A stretch of 64,000 bases of DNA, from NCBI RefSeq assembly GCF_044901685.1, contig NZ_JBJDPS010000003.1:124001-188000 (forward strand). Reading direction: 5' to 3'. The notes below the pieces were generated by a model. That model saw only the letters and a program-made list of their open reading frames with translations. It was not told where the DNA came from and did no database searches. This document shows, piece after piece, positions 44,901-53,143 of this stretch; positions within the stretch are counted from its first letter, which is position 1; each line of letters begins with the position of its first letter. Origin of the DNA: Micromonospora_G sp044901685 (GTDB taxonomy: Bacteria > Actinomycetota > Actinomycetes > Mycobacteriales > Micromonosporaceae). A program made the translations under genes and the position numbers.

Positions 44901-45182
44901 GGATCCCAGGGAGTCCTTCGCCGCCGTGGTCAGAGCGTCGTAGACGAACTGACCACGGGCGGTCCAGTCGGCGATCCTCTTCGCTGGTCCGAGGTCGGCC
45001 CTGGTCTCGAACGTGATCCAGAAGTCGGAGGCCGGCTGGGTGCGGAAGCGGTCCTTCAGGGTCGGCGCGATCTTCTTGGCAGCCGTACCGGGATCCGGCT
45101 CGGCCGCGGAGGCCGGTATTGGCTGGAGCATGCTCAGGCCGACCGCTGCGGCCAGCGAAGCCGCGAGGGCTTTGAGTCTCAT
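38994..45182 (-). CDS. Giant secreted S8 (subtilisin) serine protease with malectin-like domains
   Basis: This 2062-residue protein begins with a signal peptide (cleavage near ASA, residue 27) and a propeptide-like region to about 170. The subtilase domain has an intact triad: D201 (NLDSGVQ), H247 (NGHGTHTMGT) and S422 (SGTSMAAPHVAG). The remaining 1600 residues hold carboxypeptidase-regulatory-like Ig folds (about 490-650, 830-915 and 1695-1770), two malectin-like carbohydrate-binding domains (about 1325-1483 and 1904-2062) and paired repeats that look like an internal duplication. It probably degrades protein at a polysaccharide surface. The ATG at 45182 follows GGAAGGAC. No cell-wall anchor motif is seen. 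Confidence 0.93.
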   Translation of the reverse strand: MRLKALAASLAAAVGLSMLQPIPASAAEPDPGTAAKKIAPTLKDRFRTQPASDFWITFETRADLGPAKRIADWTARGQFVYDALTTAAKDSLGSVSTELDRAGVKYTSYPIANAVLVKGGTEKLALDVATRVQVAEIHATPQVALVEPVDEKLPTDQSARPATPKAAGEDDTVTWGLDAIRAPQAWAMGATGAGITVSNLDSGVQFDHPALTHQYRGTKPDGSVDHNYNWMATRGSCTGAPCDDNGHGTHTMGTMVGDDGTNHVGVAPDAQWIATNGCCDSTGVESLLRSGWWLLAPTDVQGNNPDPSKRPHVINNSWGQTVEHNFDDFFQAIDEAWTAAGIFSVWSSGNTTPYAACDTVSSPGSAESAYSVGAYASDGTLASFSRKGEGQGGRIKPEISAPGAGVRSAYPNNGYVEMSGTSMAAPHVAGSVAALWSYDPTLIGQVDQTRRLLAESAVDVDDSECGGTAEVNNKYGEGRLDLVRLLELAPRQGGTLTGVVTANGAPVPAADVTISGPFSRSIGTDKDGRFTTNLPVGEYRLSTKVFGYLTASANVTVSLGQDTSVKLPLTAAVRHDISGRVVDDKRRPVLNADVSVMDTPLKPVRTDANGAFTIAAVPEGAYKLAVKPNACFSPTTVPLTVGAQNESPEIPVGLVVDEGGYSCAVSAGEYLRGTEPVTFGSGVWATVKLPFPIALYNGSHDTLGIGLRGVIAPDGATGPGYGGAGIFPFYVESPVEFAPGGGVFTAATKVNGEDAFVVEYRNARLWAYPTRSEYTEPVNFSATLTRSGTVIFGYGDGVGTDDPVTAGAHATTGIQGWAGVDGIRFSDSAPVLHDGMVVSYDMPDFGYLDATVVDQNDGLPVAGAKVSFSNGNGLVETVTTDGTGIVHRQLPVGGYTMTVDSPNYTTATYPFSLDRLYAKAKIDARLATGVAGLKANGLDALLGTDQNGVGSLTLTNNGSAPLTYNLGEAARHPDLDAAGATGRTGTGAASTIDLAAWKTGASGMKPSSVDGKGATSSAAEAQAAAKIGATSGGDVITRIAIPGRTEEKEPSGIGYDGDVWVHDYNARTNTAYTVTGKRTGKVFDASWNPAYRAFDMALDTKTGDMCQMEDSPASYIHCFNRETGKETRQIKGDWSTLQLTGLAYNPTEDVFYVGGRANGMIGTVAGTSHDNPGALLSFCAPPLPEVMGLAYNQASDTIWYTDLTSNRPTRLLQVDPDDCSLVNAWWFPGQKAGQGGGLETDSTGALWAADQIADDVVLVDVEDDLITDLPWLSLSSTGGTLAPGQSTTVKVSISSKGAKPGVLGANVVVRSDSGRQSKTYVPVTLTTTKYQVGVNVGGSKLTDGSGYTWFADQAAGKKSWGYEGKTKVTSTKAGIAGTTDDALFQSQRTTPDKQLFYRFPDAPKGTYAIEFGFAEIERVARGKRVFDVLVDGTLTEYAYDPAASVGPNAADWRTAVVKHEGGPLTVELRGSKGLAAPTIAALRVTLDPRADEAEPEEQPEQPDPGPVPVAPAGRSYSMKVTDGLYRQGTEESGWHGDDLCGVLWFGSNFLQPFYDTAWDGVCVTTNGTLTFDRADTSGSNTALPSPYPIDAIYPLWDDLVVDDEAGIYFGTTEVDGLAAQVVEWRNVAFYSDPTARVSFSVTLIADGRIQIGYGDGVGGDNPLTRGSSATVGLESLTRNPASQYSFDQPVLKAGLGLEYSLPAAGTIEGTVTDANDRKPIEGAIVTLRGPAGERVITTDAKGRWKAQALLGGNTVQVEAPNYVTVSRPVTLAKKDQAEVVDTALTTGVATVTGADLDWLLDRGQKATADMTVTNTGSAPLEVRISEQKRTSDGGHEAADLPWLTLAGAAVSGAVTLAVGKSTTVTVTANNAGVAPGVLVGDVLVVANAAKGDTQLKPVRLATSAYWKGVDVGGSGYVGADGFVWSPDQALGSRSWGYVGGRVRTTKADIAGTRDDALFRTQRSDETFSYVFRNAPAGTYRIGLDFAEIEKVKAGKRAFDVLVDGKVVLYDHDVQAKVGALTADTNMVTVEHTGGDLKIQFTREKGEGDPILNALKVQQDPRL

Positions 45183-45196
45183 GGGGGTCCTTCCGC

Positions 45197-45340
45197 CTAC
45201 AGGGGCTGGTAGGGGTCGTGGCTCTCGTGGTCGTCGGCGTCGGAGGCGTCGCGGGCGCTGTCGTGCGGCTCGCGCGGCAGCTCGAGAGGTGGCTGGTGCT
45301 CGACGGCGGGGTCGTCACGCACGACAGGTCGCTCAGGCAT
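45197..45340 (-). CDS. 47-residue acidic ORF immediately upstream of the subtilase
   Basis: ATG at 45340 to TAG at 45197 encodes a hydrophilic Asp/His/Pro-rich peptide (MPERPVVRDDPAVEHQPPLE..., ending HDPYQPL). It stops 14 bp before the protease ATG, with the protease ribosome site between, so it would be translated from the same message. There is no signal peptide and its own ribosome site is poor. It could be a leader peptide or chance. Confidence 0.35.
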   Translation of the reverse strand: MPERPVVRDDPAVEHQPPLELPREPHDSARDASDADDHESHDPYQPL

Positions 45341-45420
45341 ACATCGCCCATGGGCTATGGATCATGGAGTCATGCTCGGGCGACACGAGCGACCTAGCTA
45401 TCCAGCGAATACGTCAATCT

Positions 45421-48375
45421 TCACGACGCGTCGTCGAGGGAGTCCTCTTCGGCGAACACTCCGGCCTCCACCGCCTTGACCGCGAGCGCGGTCCGGGAGG
45501 TCACCTTCAACTTGCGCATCGCCGCCCGTAGCTGCTGATCCACGGTGGCCGGAGACTTGGCCAGGATCCGGCTGATCTCCCGGTTCGTCTTGCCGGCGAC
45601 AACGAGTTGGACCACGTCGAGCTCGCGCGGTGAGAGCTGGTCGCCGTACCCGCGTCGGCCGCCGCGCCACAGTCGCGGGACCTCGGCGCCGTGCTCACGG
45701 AGCCGCTGTGCGACACGGTCCGCGTCACCACGGGCACCAAGCCTGAACAGCCGTTCGTACTGCGCCGCCAGCAGTTCGCGGCCCTGCTTGAGCTGGCCCT
45801 GCGCGATGAGCGCCTCGGCCTGACGCTCGCGGGCGCGGATGGCGTCGTAGGGACGTGGCAACGCGCTCCAGGCACGCCCCGCCCGGCCGTACGCCGTCGC
45901 CGCGCGGGCGTGGTCTCCGGCCGCGGCGAGCAGCAGGGCACGGCACACGGTGAGCGCGGCGCGAGGCGCGGGCGCCGTACGGCCACGCAGTCCCCTGGCG
46001 AACTGGTCGCTCAGGCGGATCGCGGCGGTCAGGTCGCCTGCGGCGAGGTGCGCCTCGATTCGGGCCGGAACGAGGTCCGTCGCCCAGACCCAGATGCCCT
46101 TTCTCCGGACGGTCTCCATCGGCTCGTTCGTGATCTGCAACGCCCTGGCGCTGTTTCCGTCGGTCAGCCAGAGTCTGGCCAGCGCGGCGGCGGCCTCCAT
46201 CGTGTCGTCGGCCGCGCCGAGACGGGCGGACTCCTCGAGAACCAGGCGGAACTGCTCCTCCGCCGCGCGTCGCCGCCCGGCTGCGGCTGCCAGCCGGGCC
46301 GCGAGCCGGATGCTACCGAGGTAGTGCGCCGGCCGGTCGCGGTCGGCGTCGGCGAGTGCCGCGCTCTTCTCCGCGAGACCCTCCCACCGACCGGTGAACC
46401 ACGCCAGGTTGGCCTGTTCGAGTCGGACGTTGTGCTGCAACCGGGACGCCTGCTCGGCATCGGCGAGGCGCATCGCCACGGCGAGGTGTTCCTCCGCGTC
46501 GACGTACCGGCCCCAAAGCAGTGCGCCGGTCCCGACGTTCGCGTGGATGCGGGCCACGTCGAGACGCTCCGCCGAGGTCGCGCCGTCGATGGGCAGGCCG
46601 GCGACGACCTCCCAGGCCTCCTCTTCACCGAGCATGAGCAACGCCGCCGCTCGGTTGCCGGCCAGGTTCAGCCGGTCGGCGGGAGAATCGAATCCGGCGG
46701 TGAGTTCAGCGGCGCGATCCAGCCAACGCCGATGGGTCGACGCCGGCCACGGCCCCGCGTAAGCCCATCCGAGATAGGTCATTGCCCGAGCTGCCTCGAC
46801 CGGGTCATGGTCGAGGTTGGCCACCGCCTGCTCGAGCTCGCCGAGTGCGGCCTGCGCCTCACCACCGGTGATCAGGAGCCGACCGAGGGGGTTGCGGATC
46901 TCGGCCTGCTCGCGGGCGGAGAGACCGGGGGTCTCCAGCACCGAACGCAGGGTACGGATCACGCGGTGGTAGACCTGGTCGACCGGTTCACGACGGCACA
47001 GTGCGGCAACTCCGGCGATGCGCGCGACCCGTGCCCGATCCGTCGGCGGCAACACGGCCCACGACAACAGATCGACCAGTACGAGGACCGCTTTGGTGTG
47101 GTCACCCGAGGCCATGGCCAGCTCGGCTCCCTGCTCGGCGTACCGCGCCCAGGACTTCGTCTCGCCCGCCTCACGGAAGTGGTGGGCGAGGCGTGCGACA
47201 GGCGGCGGATGGATGCCTTCCAGGGCCTGTCCGGCCAGCAGGTGGAAGTGTCTGCGGTCCGTCAACGGGATCGCCTCGTAGACAGCCGTGGCGGCCAGCA
47301 CGTGCCGGAATCGCCACTGGCCGCGATCGTCTCCGTCCAGGACACCGGCGTTGGCCGCCTCCGCGATGGCACCTCGACACAGGGCTGGTGACAGACCGGC
47401 GGTCACCGCGATCGTGGCCACCGACGACCGCTCAGCCAGCGTGGCCGCGGCCCGCAACACCTGCTGGGCCGTCGGGGACAGGCGGCCCACCCGCTCCCGG
47501 GTGGAGTCGCGCACGGTTGGCGGCACCTGCAACTCGCGCAGCTTCAGCCGGACCCACTGTCCGTCGCGGAAGACGAGGTCGGCACGGTCGCACATGAGGC
47601 GAACCGACTCCTCCAACGCCAGCGGAACACCGCCGGTCCGCTCGTGCATGAACGTCGTGAACTCCTGCGATATCGGGTTGCCGTCCAGCATCGAGGAGAC
47701 CAGCGCTGCCGTGCCGTCGGGCCGCATCGGTGCCAGGGCGATCCTCAGTTGGGTTACGCCGGCGGGCAACCGGGACGTGAGCCGCAGCAACAGCGACCCG
47801 TCGTCCACCTCCTCGGGCCGATAGGAGATCACGAGGCTCGGCCCGTCCGACTGCTGTCGAGAGGTGACGAACAGCAGGAACTCCAGGGTCACCTCGTCGG
47901 CCCAGTGGGCGTCCTCGATCACCAGAACGTCCACCCGCAGAGCCCGCAGCAACTCGTCCAGGGCGCGGAACAGGCGATGCCGTGCCGCCTTCGCGTCGTC
48001 CAGGGGCTGCAACGCGGGCGGCAGGTCCGAGGACCATTCAGGGAACAGGGGCCGTAACGCACCCGCGAGCTCGGTCAGCCGCAGTCGCGAGACCGGGCGG
48101 TCGATCCCACGGAACGCGTCGACGATCGGCCCCAACGTCAGTGACTCGCGAAGCGGTGGGCACACCGAGACCAAGGCGGTGCGCTGGTCCGGCGTGGCCA
48201 ACCACTCGCGCAGCAGTCGGCTCTTCCCGATTCCCGCCTCGCCCTCCACCAGCACGATCGCCGGTGGCCGGGCCAAGGCGCCCCGGAGCGCCGCCATCTC
48301 CCGATCACGACCCACGAACTCCGGCGCAGAGATCGTCGGTGAAGTCCCGTCGTCCTCGGGCGAGGGGTCGAGCAT
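45421..48375 (-). CDS. LAL-type LuxR transcriptional regulator with AAA ATPase
   Basis: This 984-residue large ATP-binding LuxR regulator has Walker A GEAGIGKS (45-52), Walker B VLVIEDAHWAD (about 150-160), a TPR-like helical middle and a C-terminal LuxR HTH (LSPRELDVVQLVVAGKTNREISRILAKSPATVDQQLRAAMRKLKV). Such proteins act as inducer-responsive activators (MalT-like). It lies directly upstream of the 47-codon ORF and the subtilase on the same strand and is the obvious candidate activator. The ribosome site at the ATG is weak. Confidence 0.9.
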   Translation of the reverse strand: MLDPSPEDDGTSPTISAPEFVGRDREMAALRGALARPPAIVLVEGEAGIGKSRLLREWLATPDQRTALVSVCPPLRESLTLGPIVDAFRGIDRPVSRLRLTELAGALRPLFPEWSSDLPPALQPLDDAKAARHRLFRALDELLRALRVDVLVIEDAHWADEVTLEFLLFVTSRQQSDGPSLVISYRPEEVDDGSLLLRLTSRLPAGVTQLRIALAPMRPDGTAALVSSMLDGNPISQEFTTFMHERTGGVPLALEESVRLMCDRADLVFRDGQWVRLKLRELQVPPTVRDSTRERVGRLSPTAQQVLRAAATLAERSSVATIAVTAGLSPALCRGAIAEAANAGVLDGDDRGQWRFRHVLAATAVYEAIPLTDRRHFHLLAGQALEGIHPPPVARLAHHFREAGETKSWARYAEQGAELAMASGDHTKAVLVLVDLLSWAVLPPTDRARVARIAGVAALCRREPVDQVYHRVIRTLRSVLETPGLSAREQAEIRNPLGRLLITGGEAQAALGELEQAVANLDHDPVEAARAMTYLGWAYAGPWPASTHRRWLDRAAELTAGFDSPADRLNLAGNRAAALLMLGEEEAWEVVAGLPIDGATSAERLDVARIHANVGTGALLWGRYVDAEEHLAVAMRLADAEQASRLQHNVRLEQANLAWFTGRWEGLAEKSAALADADRDRPAHYLGSIRLAARLAAAAGRRRAAEEQFRLVLEESARLGAADDTMEAAAALARLWLTDGNSARALQITNEPMETVRRKGIWVWATDLVPARIEAHLAAGDLTAAIRLSDQFARGLRGRTAPAPRAALTVCRALLLAAAGDHARAATAYGRAGRAWSALPRPYDAIRARERQAEALIAQGQLKQGRELLAAQYERLFRLGARGDADRVAQRLREHGAEVPRLWRGGRRGYGDQLSPRELDVVQLVVAGKTNREISRILAKSPATVDQQLRAAMRKLKVTSRTALAVKAVEAGVFAEEDSLDDAS

Positions 48376-48665
48376 GCGTGATGATCTCGCTTTTCACGGC
48401 CCGGGCACAAGTACCATCGCCGCGACTCACGATGCCCGATCCTCAGCCGCACGCCCGGCCCCGAACACGTTCCGGCGGGCACGAGCGGGGCGGTTGGTGC
48501 GCGGACGCCGCCCGAAGCCCTGGCGCCCGTCGCACCACGGACAACGGGTTCATCAATGTCCGCCAGCGCCACGGGCGATGGCAGACGGTTGCGGCGCGAC
48601 GACGGGTGGGATCGGATCGTTACCGCCGTCCAACCGTCACCACGGCTCCGAACAGGGAAAACAGC
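48376..48665. other. Intergenic region upstream of the LAL regulator
   Basis: This 290-bp gap lies between the LAL start and the acyl-CoA dehydrogenase stop, both on the minus strand. I see no gene, hairpin or clear operator; only antisense Arg-rich frames occur. Confidence 0.5.
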
Positions 48666-49832
48666 CTAAGCAATGCCGCCCAGGAGCTGCCGTGCCATAA
48701 CGATCCGCTGCACCTGGTTCGTACCTTCGTAGATCTGGGTGATCTTGGCGTCCCGCATCATCCGCTCCAGCGGGTAGTCGCGGGTGTAGCCGTAGCCACC
48801 CAGGAGCTGGACCGCGTCCGTGGTGATCTCCATGGCGGCGTCGGAGGCGAAGCACTTGGCCGCCGCACCGAAGTAGGTCAAGTCGGCGTCGCCCCGCTCG
48901 GACTTGCCGGCAGCCGCGTACGTCAGCTCCCGGGCCGCGGTCAGCTTCATGCCCATGTCGGCGAGCATGAACTGGACGCCCTGGAAGTCGGCGACCGACT
49001 TGCCGAACTGCTTGCGCTCCTTGACGTACCCGAGGGCGTAGTCGAGGGCGCCCTGGGCGATGCCGAGCGCCTGCGCGGCGATGGTGACCCGGGTGTGGTC
49101 CAGCGTGCGCATCGCGGTGGCGAAGCCGGTGCCGGGTTCGCCGATCAGCCGGGCGGCGGGAATCCGTACGTTGTCGAGGTAGACCTCGCGGGTCGGCGAG
49201 CCCTTGATGCCGAGCTTCTTCTCCGGGGCGCCGAAGCTGACCCCGGGGTCCGACTTCTCCACCACGAAGGCGGAGATGCCACGCGAGCGGGCGCTCGGGT
49301 CGGTCACCGCGAAGACGGTGTAGTACTCCGAGACACCGGCGTTGGTGATCCAGCGCTTGACCCCGTTGAGCACGTAGTGGTCGCCGTCGAGCACCGCGCG
49401 GGTGGTCATCGAGGCGGCGTCGCTGCCCGCCTCGGGCTCGGAGAGGCAGTACGAGAACATCGCCTCGCCCCGGGCGACCGCGGGCAGGTAGCGGCGCTTC
49501 AGCTCCTCCGACCCGGAGAGCAGCAGCGGCATGGTGCCGAGCTTGTTCACCGCCGGGATCAGCGAGGACGAGGCGCAGGCCCGCGCCACCTCCTCGATCA
49601 CGATCGCGGTGGCCAGGGCATCCGCGCCCGCGCCGCCGTACTCCTCGGGGATGTGCGGGGCGTGGAAGTCGGCGGCTCGCAGTGCCTCGTACGACGCCTT
49701 CGGGAACTCAGCGGTCTCGTCGGCCTCGGCGGCGTGCGGCGCGACCTTGGCGTCGCAGACGGCCCGGACCGCCGCCCGGATCGCCCCGTGTTCCTCGGGC
49801 AACTGGTAGACGTCGAACGTTTCGGTGCTCAT
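48666..49832 (-). CDS. Acyl-CoA dehydrogenase (FadE25-like)
   Basis: This 388-residue FAD enzyme oxidises acyl-CoA to enoyl-CoA in fatty-acid or branched-chain degradation. It has the flavin-binding FSYCLSEPEAGSDAASM and WITNAG motifs and the catalytic glutamate in QIYEGTNQVQRIVMAR near the C-terminus. Length is standard. GGGGAGGG precedes the ATG at 49832. The overall sequence and its being on the same strand as purE and purK recall the mycobacterial fadE25-purE-purK order, here separated by about 13 kb. Confidence 0.95.
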   Translation of the reverse strand: MSTETFDVYQLPEEHGAIRAAVRAVCDAKVAPHAAEADETAEFPKASYEALRAADFHAPHIPEEYGGAGADALATAIVIEEVARACASSSLIPAVNKLGTMPLLLSGSEELKRRYLPAVARGEAMFSYCLSEPEAGSDAASMTTRAVLDGDHYVLNGVKRWITNAGVSEYYTVFAVTDPSARSRGISAFVVEKSDPGVSFGAPEKKLGIKGSPTREVYLDNVRIPAARLIGEPGTGFATAMRTLDHTRVTIAAQALGIAQGALDYALGYVKERKQFGKSVADFQGVQFMLADMGMKLTAARELTYAAAGKSERGDADLTYFGAAAKCFASDAAMEITTDAVQLLGGYGYTRDYPLERMMRDAKITQIYEGTNQVQRIVMARQLLGGIA

Positions 49833-49967
49833 CGCGGCCCTCCCCTGGGGAACACATCGTGGACCCAGTTGTACCGCGCCCGGGTGGGGCGGGGCTACTG
49901 AACGGTAACAAAGTTCACTGGCCCCGCCCCCGGATGGACCCCTTGTTCACCCGGGGTCCACCCGTTC

Positions 49968-52775
49968 CTAGCCGATCAGAGAGCGCATCCCGATCCCGCT
50001 CGTCCGCAGGTCCCGGACCAGGTCACCGAGGTACGGGTGCTCGTCGGACTGGAGTCCGTCCGGGTTCGGGACGACCAGGAAGGTGGAGTCGCCGACGACC
50101 GACGCGCGGGCGTCACCGGTGTACTTCCCGATCACCGCCTGGGCCCGGGCCTGGTCGGCGGCGGCCACCTCGATGGTGATCGGCCGCCACTGCCCGCCCA
50201 GGTTCTCCGGTGCCGGCGCGGCGGCTGCCGCCGCCCGGGCCGGGTCGACCGCGTCGGTCCGGCGCAGGCCGGCGGTGGCCGTGCCGGCCGGGGCCAGCAG
50301 CGCGTTCGCCACCAGGTGCAGACCGCTCTCGTTGTACGCCCGGAACAGCGGGTTGAACGCGAACAGCACCGCGTGCCCGGCCCCGGTCGGCTCGTCGACC
50401 AGCGCGACCGTGCCCTTGAGCAGGTCCTCGCCGACGGTGTAGCCGTTGTGCCAGAACCGGTCGTCCGACGGGTAGGTGAGGACGTTCACACCGGTGGTGC
50501 TCGGCCGCAGCACCGAGTCGCCGTTGTTGAACTCGAAGTCCTCCGCCGGCCGACCCAGCGCCACCGGGCTGCTGTGGTCGACGTCGACCCGCAGGTGCGA
50601 GCCGACCATGGTGTAGCCGGCCGGCTTCGTGACCTCGGTGGTCGAGGTCAGTCCGGCCGCCCGCGCCATCCGGGTGCCCTGGTTGCGCAGCCCGACGTAG
50701 GTGCCGCCGGCCGAGATCCAGGCCCGCAGGTTCGCCTGCCCGGTCGCGGTGAGCCCGCCGGTGGCGTTGCTGCCGTCCGGCACCAGCAGGGTGCTCCGGT
50801 CGGTGAACCGAGAGCTGTTGTTGTTGATGTCGGCGGTGGTCACCGTGGTGACGTCGAGGCCCCACTGGTCGCCGAGGACGTACCGCGCCTCGCCGTACGA
50901 GCCGGAGGTGGTGCTGATCCCGGTGCCGGCGAAGAGGCCGACGTCGGGCCGGGTGAGCTTGGTGCCCGAGGGGGGCAGCTTGCTCGGGTGCAGCGTCACG
51001 CCGTACGAGGCGGCGAGCTTGTCGAGCTTCGGGGTGAGCCGGGCCGACCGCATCCCGACCACGCCCGTGTTCAGGTCACGCAGCAGCGGGATGCCCTTGC
51101 CGAGCAGCTCGAAGGTGAACTTCGCCGCCGAGGCCGAGTCGAGCTTCCAGGTGTACGAGCCACCGTCCGGCACGATCGAGCTGGTGCCGCCCTTGTTCTC
51201 CTTGACCCGGTTGGCCCGGGGGTTCACCTCGTCGCCGGTGGAGATCGTGTTGATCCCCATCAGCAGCGGGTTGCTCCACGACGACACGTCGTAGAAGTAC
51301 GGGAACGGGGTGTACGGGTCCTCGCCGAGGGTGGCCTGGATCCAGTGCTTCTGCGGCTGGTTCATCTTGATCCAGTACGCGCCCTCGGGCACCACCACGT
51401 TGGTCGCGCTACGCCCGCCGAAGACCTTCGCCGTCGGTACGGTCACCGACTCCTTCAGCTCGTAGACCTCGACATCCATCTTGCGCAGCCGCTCGACCAG
51501 CGCCCGCACGTCGGCGAGCTGCCGGTCGGGGAGAAGGAAGTACGACTTGATGTTGCTGTCCGGTACCGGGAACTGCACCTCGTTGGTGGGCTGGACCACC
51601 TCGTTCGGCTGGAGCGTGCCGGCGGCCCCCTCGGCCAGGGCGTCCTTCCAGATCTTGTAGTAGCTGTTCAGCACCTCGCGCTTGTTCGCCGAGGCCCAGC
51701 CGAGCGTCGCCCACTGCGTGTTGAACTGCTGCTGCACCCGGTCCTCGATCGCCGAGGAGCTGCCCTTCTCGAAGGTCATGCCGGCGGCGCCGAAGCCGGT
51801 GGCCGGCACGGTGTCGCCGTACCCCATGAAGAAGAGGTCGTAGGTGTCGTAGTTGAAGTAGCACTCGGTGGTGACGGTGGCGCTGCAGGCGCCGTTGTAA
51901 CCGAAGCCGGCCTTGTTGGCCTCACCGATCCGGTTGATCCAGTCGACCACCTCGCCGGAGATCTCGTGGTGGATCGGGTCGGCGTTCGGCGGGAAGAAGT
52001 ACTCCCGGCCGCCCATCTCGTGGGCGTCGATGTAGACCTGCGGCGGGTACTCCCGCAGCATCTCCAGCTTCGCGTCGGTCTCCGGCTGGGTCCGGGAGAA
52101 CCAGTCCCGGTTCAGGTCGAAACCGAACTCGTTCTGCCGGCGGTTGGCGTCGCGACCGTCCGGGTTCTGGGTCGGGACGATGACGGTGACCAGTTCCTGG
52201 TTGCGCTTCTGTACGTCGCAGGAGAGGCCGGCGGCCAGCTCGTACAGGGTCTTCAGGGCGGCGTCCGCACCGCTCTTCTCGCCACCGTGCACGTTGCCGG
52301 TGACCCAGACGATCGCCGGGCCACGCTGGGCGATGCCGGCCGCCTTGGCCGGGCTGGTGATCCGGGGGTCGCGGAGGTCCTTGATCCCCTCGACGATCGC
52401 GTCCAGCTCGGCGGGCTTGACGTGCTGCTCGTTGGAGACGATCGCGTACGGCAGCGCCTGACCGAGGACGCTGGTCGCCATGGTGCCGGTGACCACGCGG
52501 TCGGACGCCGCGTCCACCGTCGTCAGGTAGGACCGGATCTCGTCGCTGGTGACCAGCCGCTGCTGACCGACACCGAGCGGAATGCCGAGCGCGGCCTCCG
52601 GGCTGGGCACCGAGTCGAGGTGGGCCGACGGGTCGGGAACGCAGGCCGAGGCGGCGGTGGTCGCCTGGGCGGCGCTAACGTTGAGGAGCGGTAACAGCGA
52701 TGCGGCCAGGGCAACCGCTGCCCCGGCGGCCAGCCGGCGAGGGGCCGGCCGGCGACTGGCTAGGGATTTTCTCAT
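49968..52775 (-). CDS. Secreted M14 zinc carboxypeptidase
   Basis: This 935-residue protein has a signal peptide (residues about 1-40, cut near AQA-T) and an M14 catalytic domain with zinc ligands H163/E166 (NVHGGEKSG) and H252 (IDAHEMGG), substrate arginine region NPDGRDANRR and the catalytic glutamate in GAAGMTFEKGSS. The C-terminal half (about 450-935) is a long extension resembling a ThuA/amidotransferase-like domain (VGLFAGTGISTTSGSYGEARYVL; LLVPDGS; LRAWISAGGTYVGL), common in actinobacterial M14 exoproteins. It cleaves C-terminal residues of peptides outside the cell. The ATG at 52775 lies 13 bp from GAAGGGG. Confidence 0.92.
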   Translation of the reverse strand: MRKSLASRRPAPRRLAAGAAVALAASLLPLLNVSAAQATTAASACVPDPSAHLDSVPSPEAALGIPLGVGQQRLVTSDEIRSYLTTVDAASDRVVTGTMATSVLGQALPYAIVSNEQHVKPAELDAIVEGIKDLRDPRITSPAKAAGIAQRGPAIVWVTGNVHGGEKSGADAALKTLYELAAGLSCDVQKRNQELVTVIVPTQNPDGRDANRRQNEFGFDLNRDWFSRTQPETDAKLEMLREYPPQVYIDAHEMGGREYFFPPNADPIHHEISGEVVDWINRIGEANKAGFGYNGACSATVTTECYFNYDTYDLFFMGYGDTVPATGFGAAGMTFEKGSSSAIEDRVQQQFNTQWATLGWASANKREVLNSYYKIWKDALAEGAAGTLQPNEVVQPTNEVQFPVPDSNIKSYFLLPDRQLADVRALVERLRKMDVEVYELKESVTVPTAKVFGGRSATNVVVPEGAYWIKMNQPQKHWIQATLGEDPYTPFPYFYDVSSWSNPLLMGINTISTGDEVNPRANRVKENKGGTSSIVPDGGSYTWKLDSASAAKFTFELLGKGIPLLRDLNTGVVGMRSARLTPKLDKLAASYGVTLHPSKLPPSGTKLTRPDVGLFAGTGISTTSGSYGEARYVLGDQWGLDVTTVTTADINNNSSRFTDRSTLLVPDGSNATGGLTATGQANLRAWISAGGTYVGLRNQGTRMARAAGLTSTTEVTKPAGYTMVGSHLRVDVDHSSPVALGRPAEDFEFNNGDSVLRPSTTGVNVLTYPSDDRFWHNGYTVGEDLLKGTVALVDEPTGAGHAVLFAFNPLFRAYNESGLHLVANALLAPAGTATAGLRRTDAVDPARAAAAAAPAPENLGGQWRPITIEVAAADQARAQAVIGKYTGDARASVVGDSTFLVVPNPDGLQSDEHPYLGDLVRDLRTSGIGMRSLIG

Positions 52776-53143
52776 GTAGTACTTTTGTCCCCTTCTGCGA
52801 AGCGGGCGTCAGGTGGCTCGGAGCCTAGGTGCCCCGATAAAGACAGGTCAAGATCAATTTGGGCGAACGGGGATCGGGTGAACGGGCCGCAGTCGACGAC
52901 CGTCGCCCGCCCCCGGAGGCGGGCCAGATTGTGAAGATGCCGACCGAACGGGCGGTGGCCCGATCCGGCCGCGTAAGCTCTGCCACTGTCGTTGCCTGCG
53001 TAGTCGGCCCTCCGGCCGACCCCTCGGAGTAACGCGCAGATTGCGTAGTACCAAATAATTTGTCCCAGTTGGCGTCGTGGTGACGCCGCCCTGCCCACCG
53101 CGACGCAAGAAAGCGCCGCCCAGTGCGAGCGGAGAGAACAGGC
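52776..53143. other. Divergent promoter region of the carboxypeptidase and ugd
   Basis: This 368-bp gap has a GC-rich hairpin (GCCCGCC/GGCGGGC at 52905-52924) and an AT-rich patch ACCAAATAATTTGT near 53047-53062, probably containing promoter -10 sequence. No gene or riboswitch was recognised. Confidence 0.5.

Noticed and set aside
52776..53143. Possible riboswitch leader of the M14 carboxypeptidase
   Set aside because: Only a 7-bp hairpin and an AT-rich patch are seen; no conserved c-di-AMP, cobalamin or other riboswitch core was recognised.
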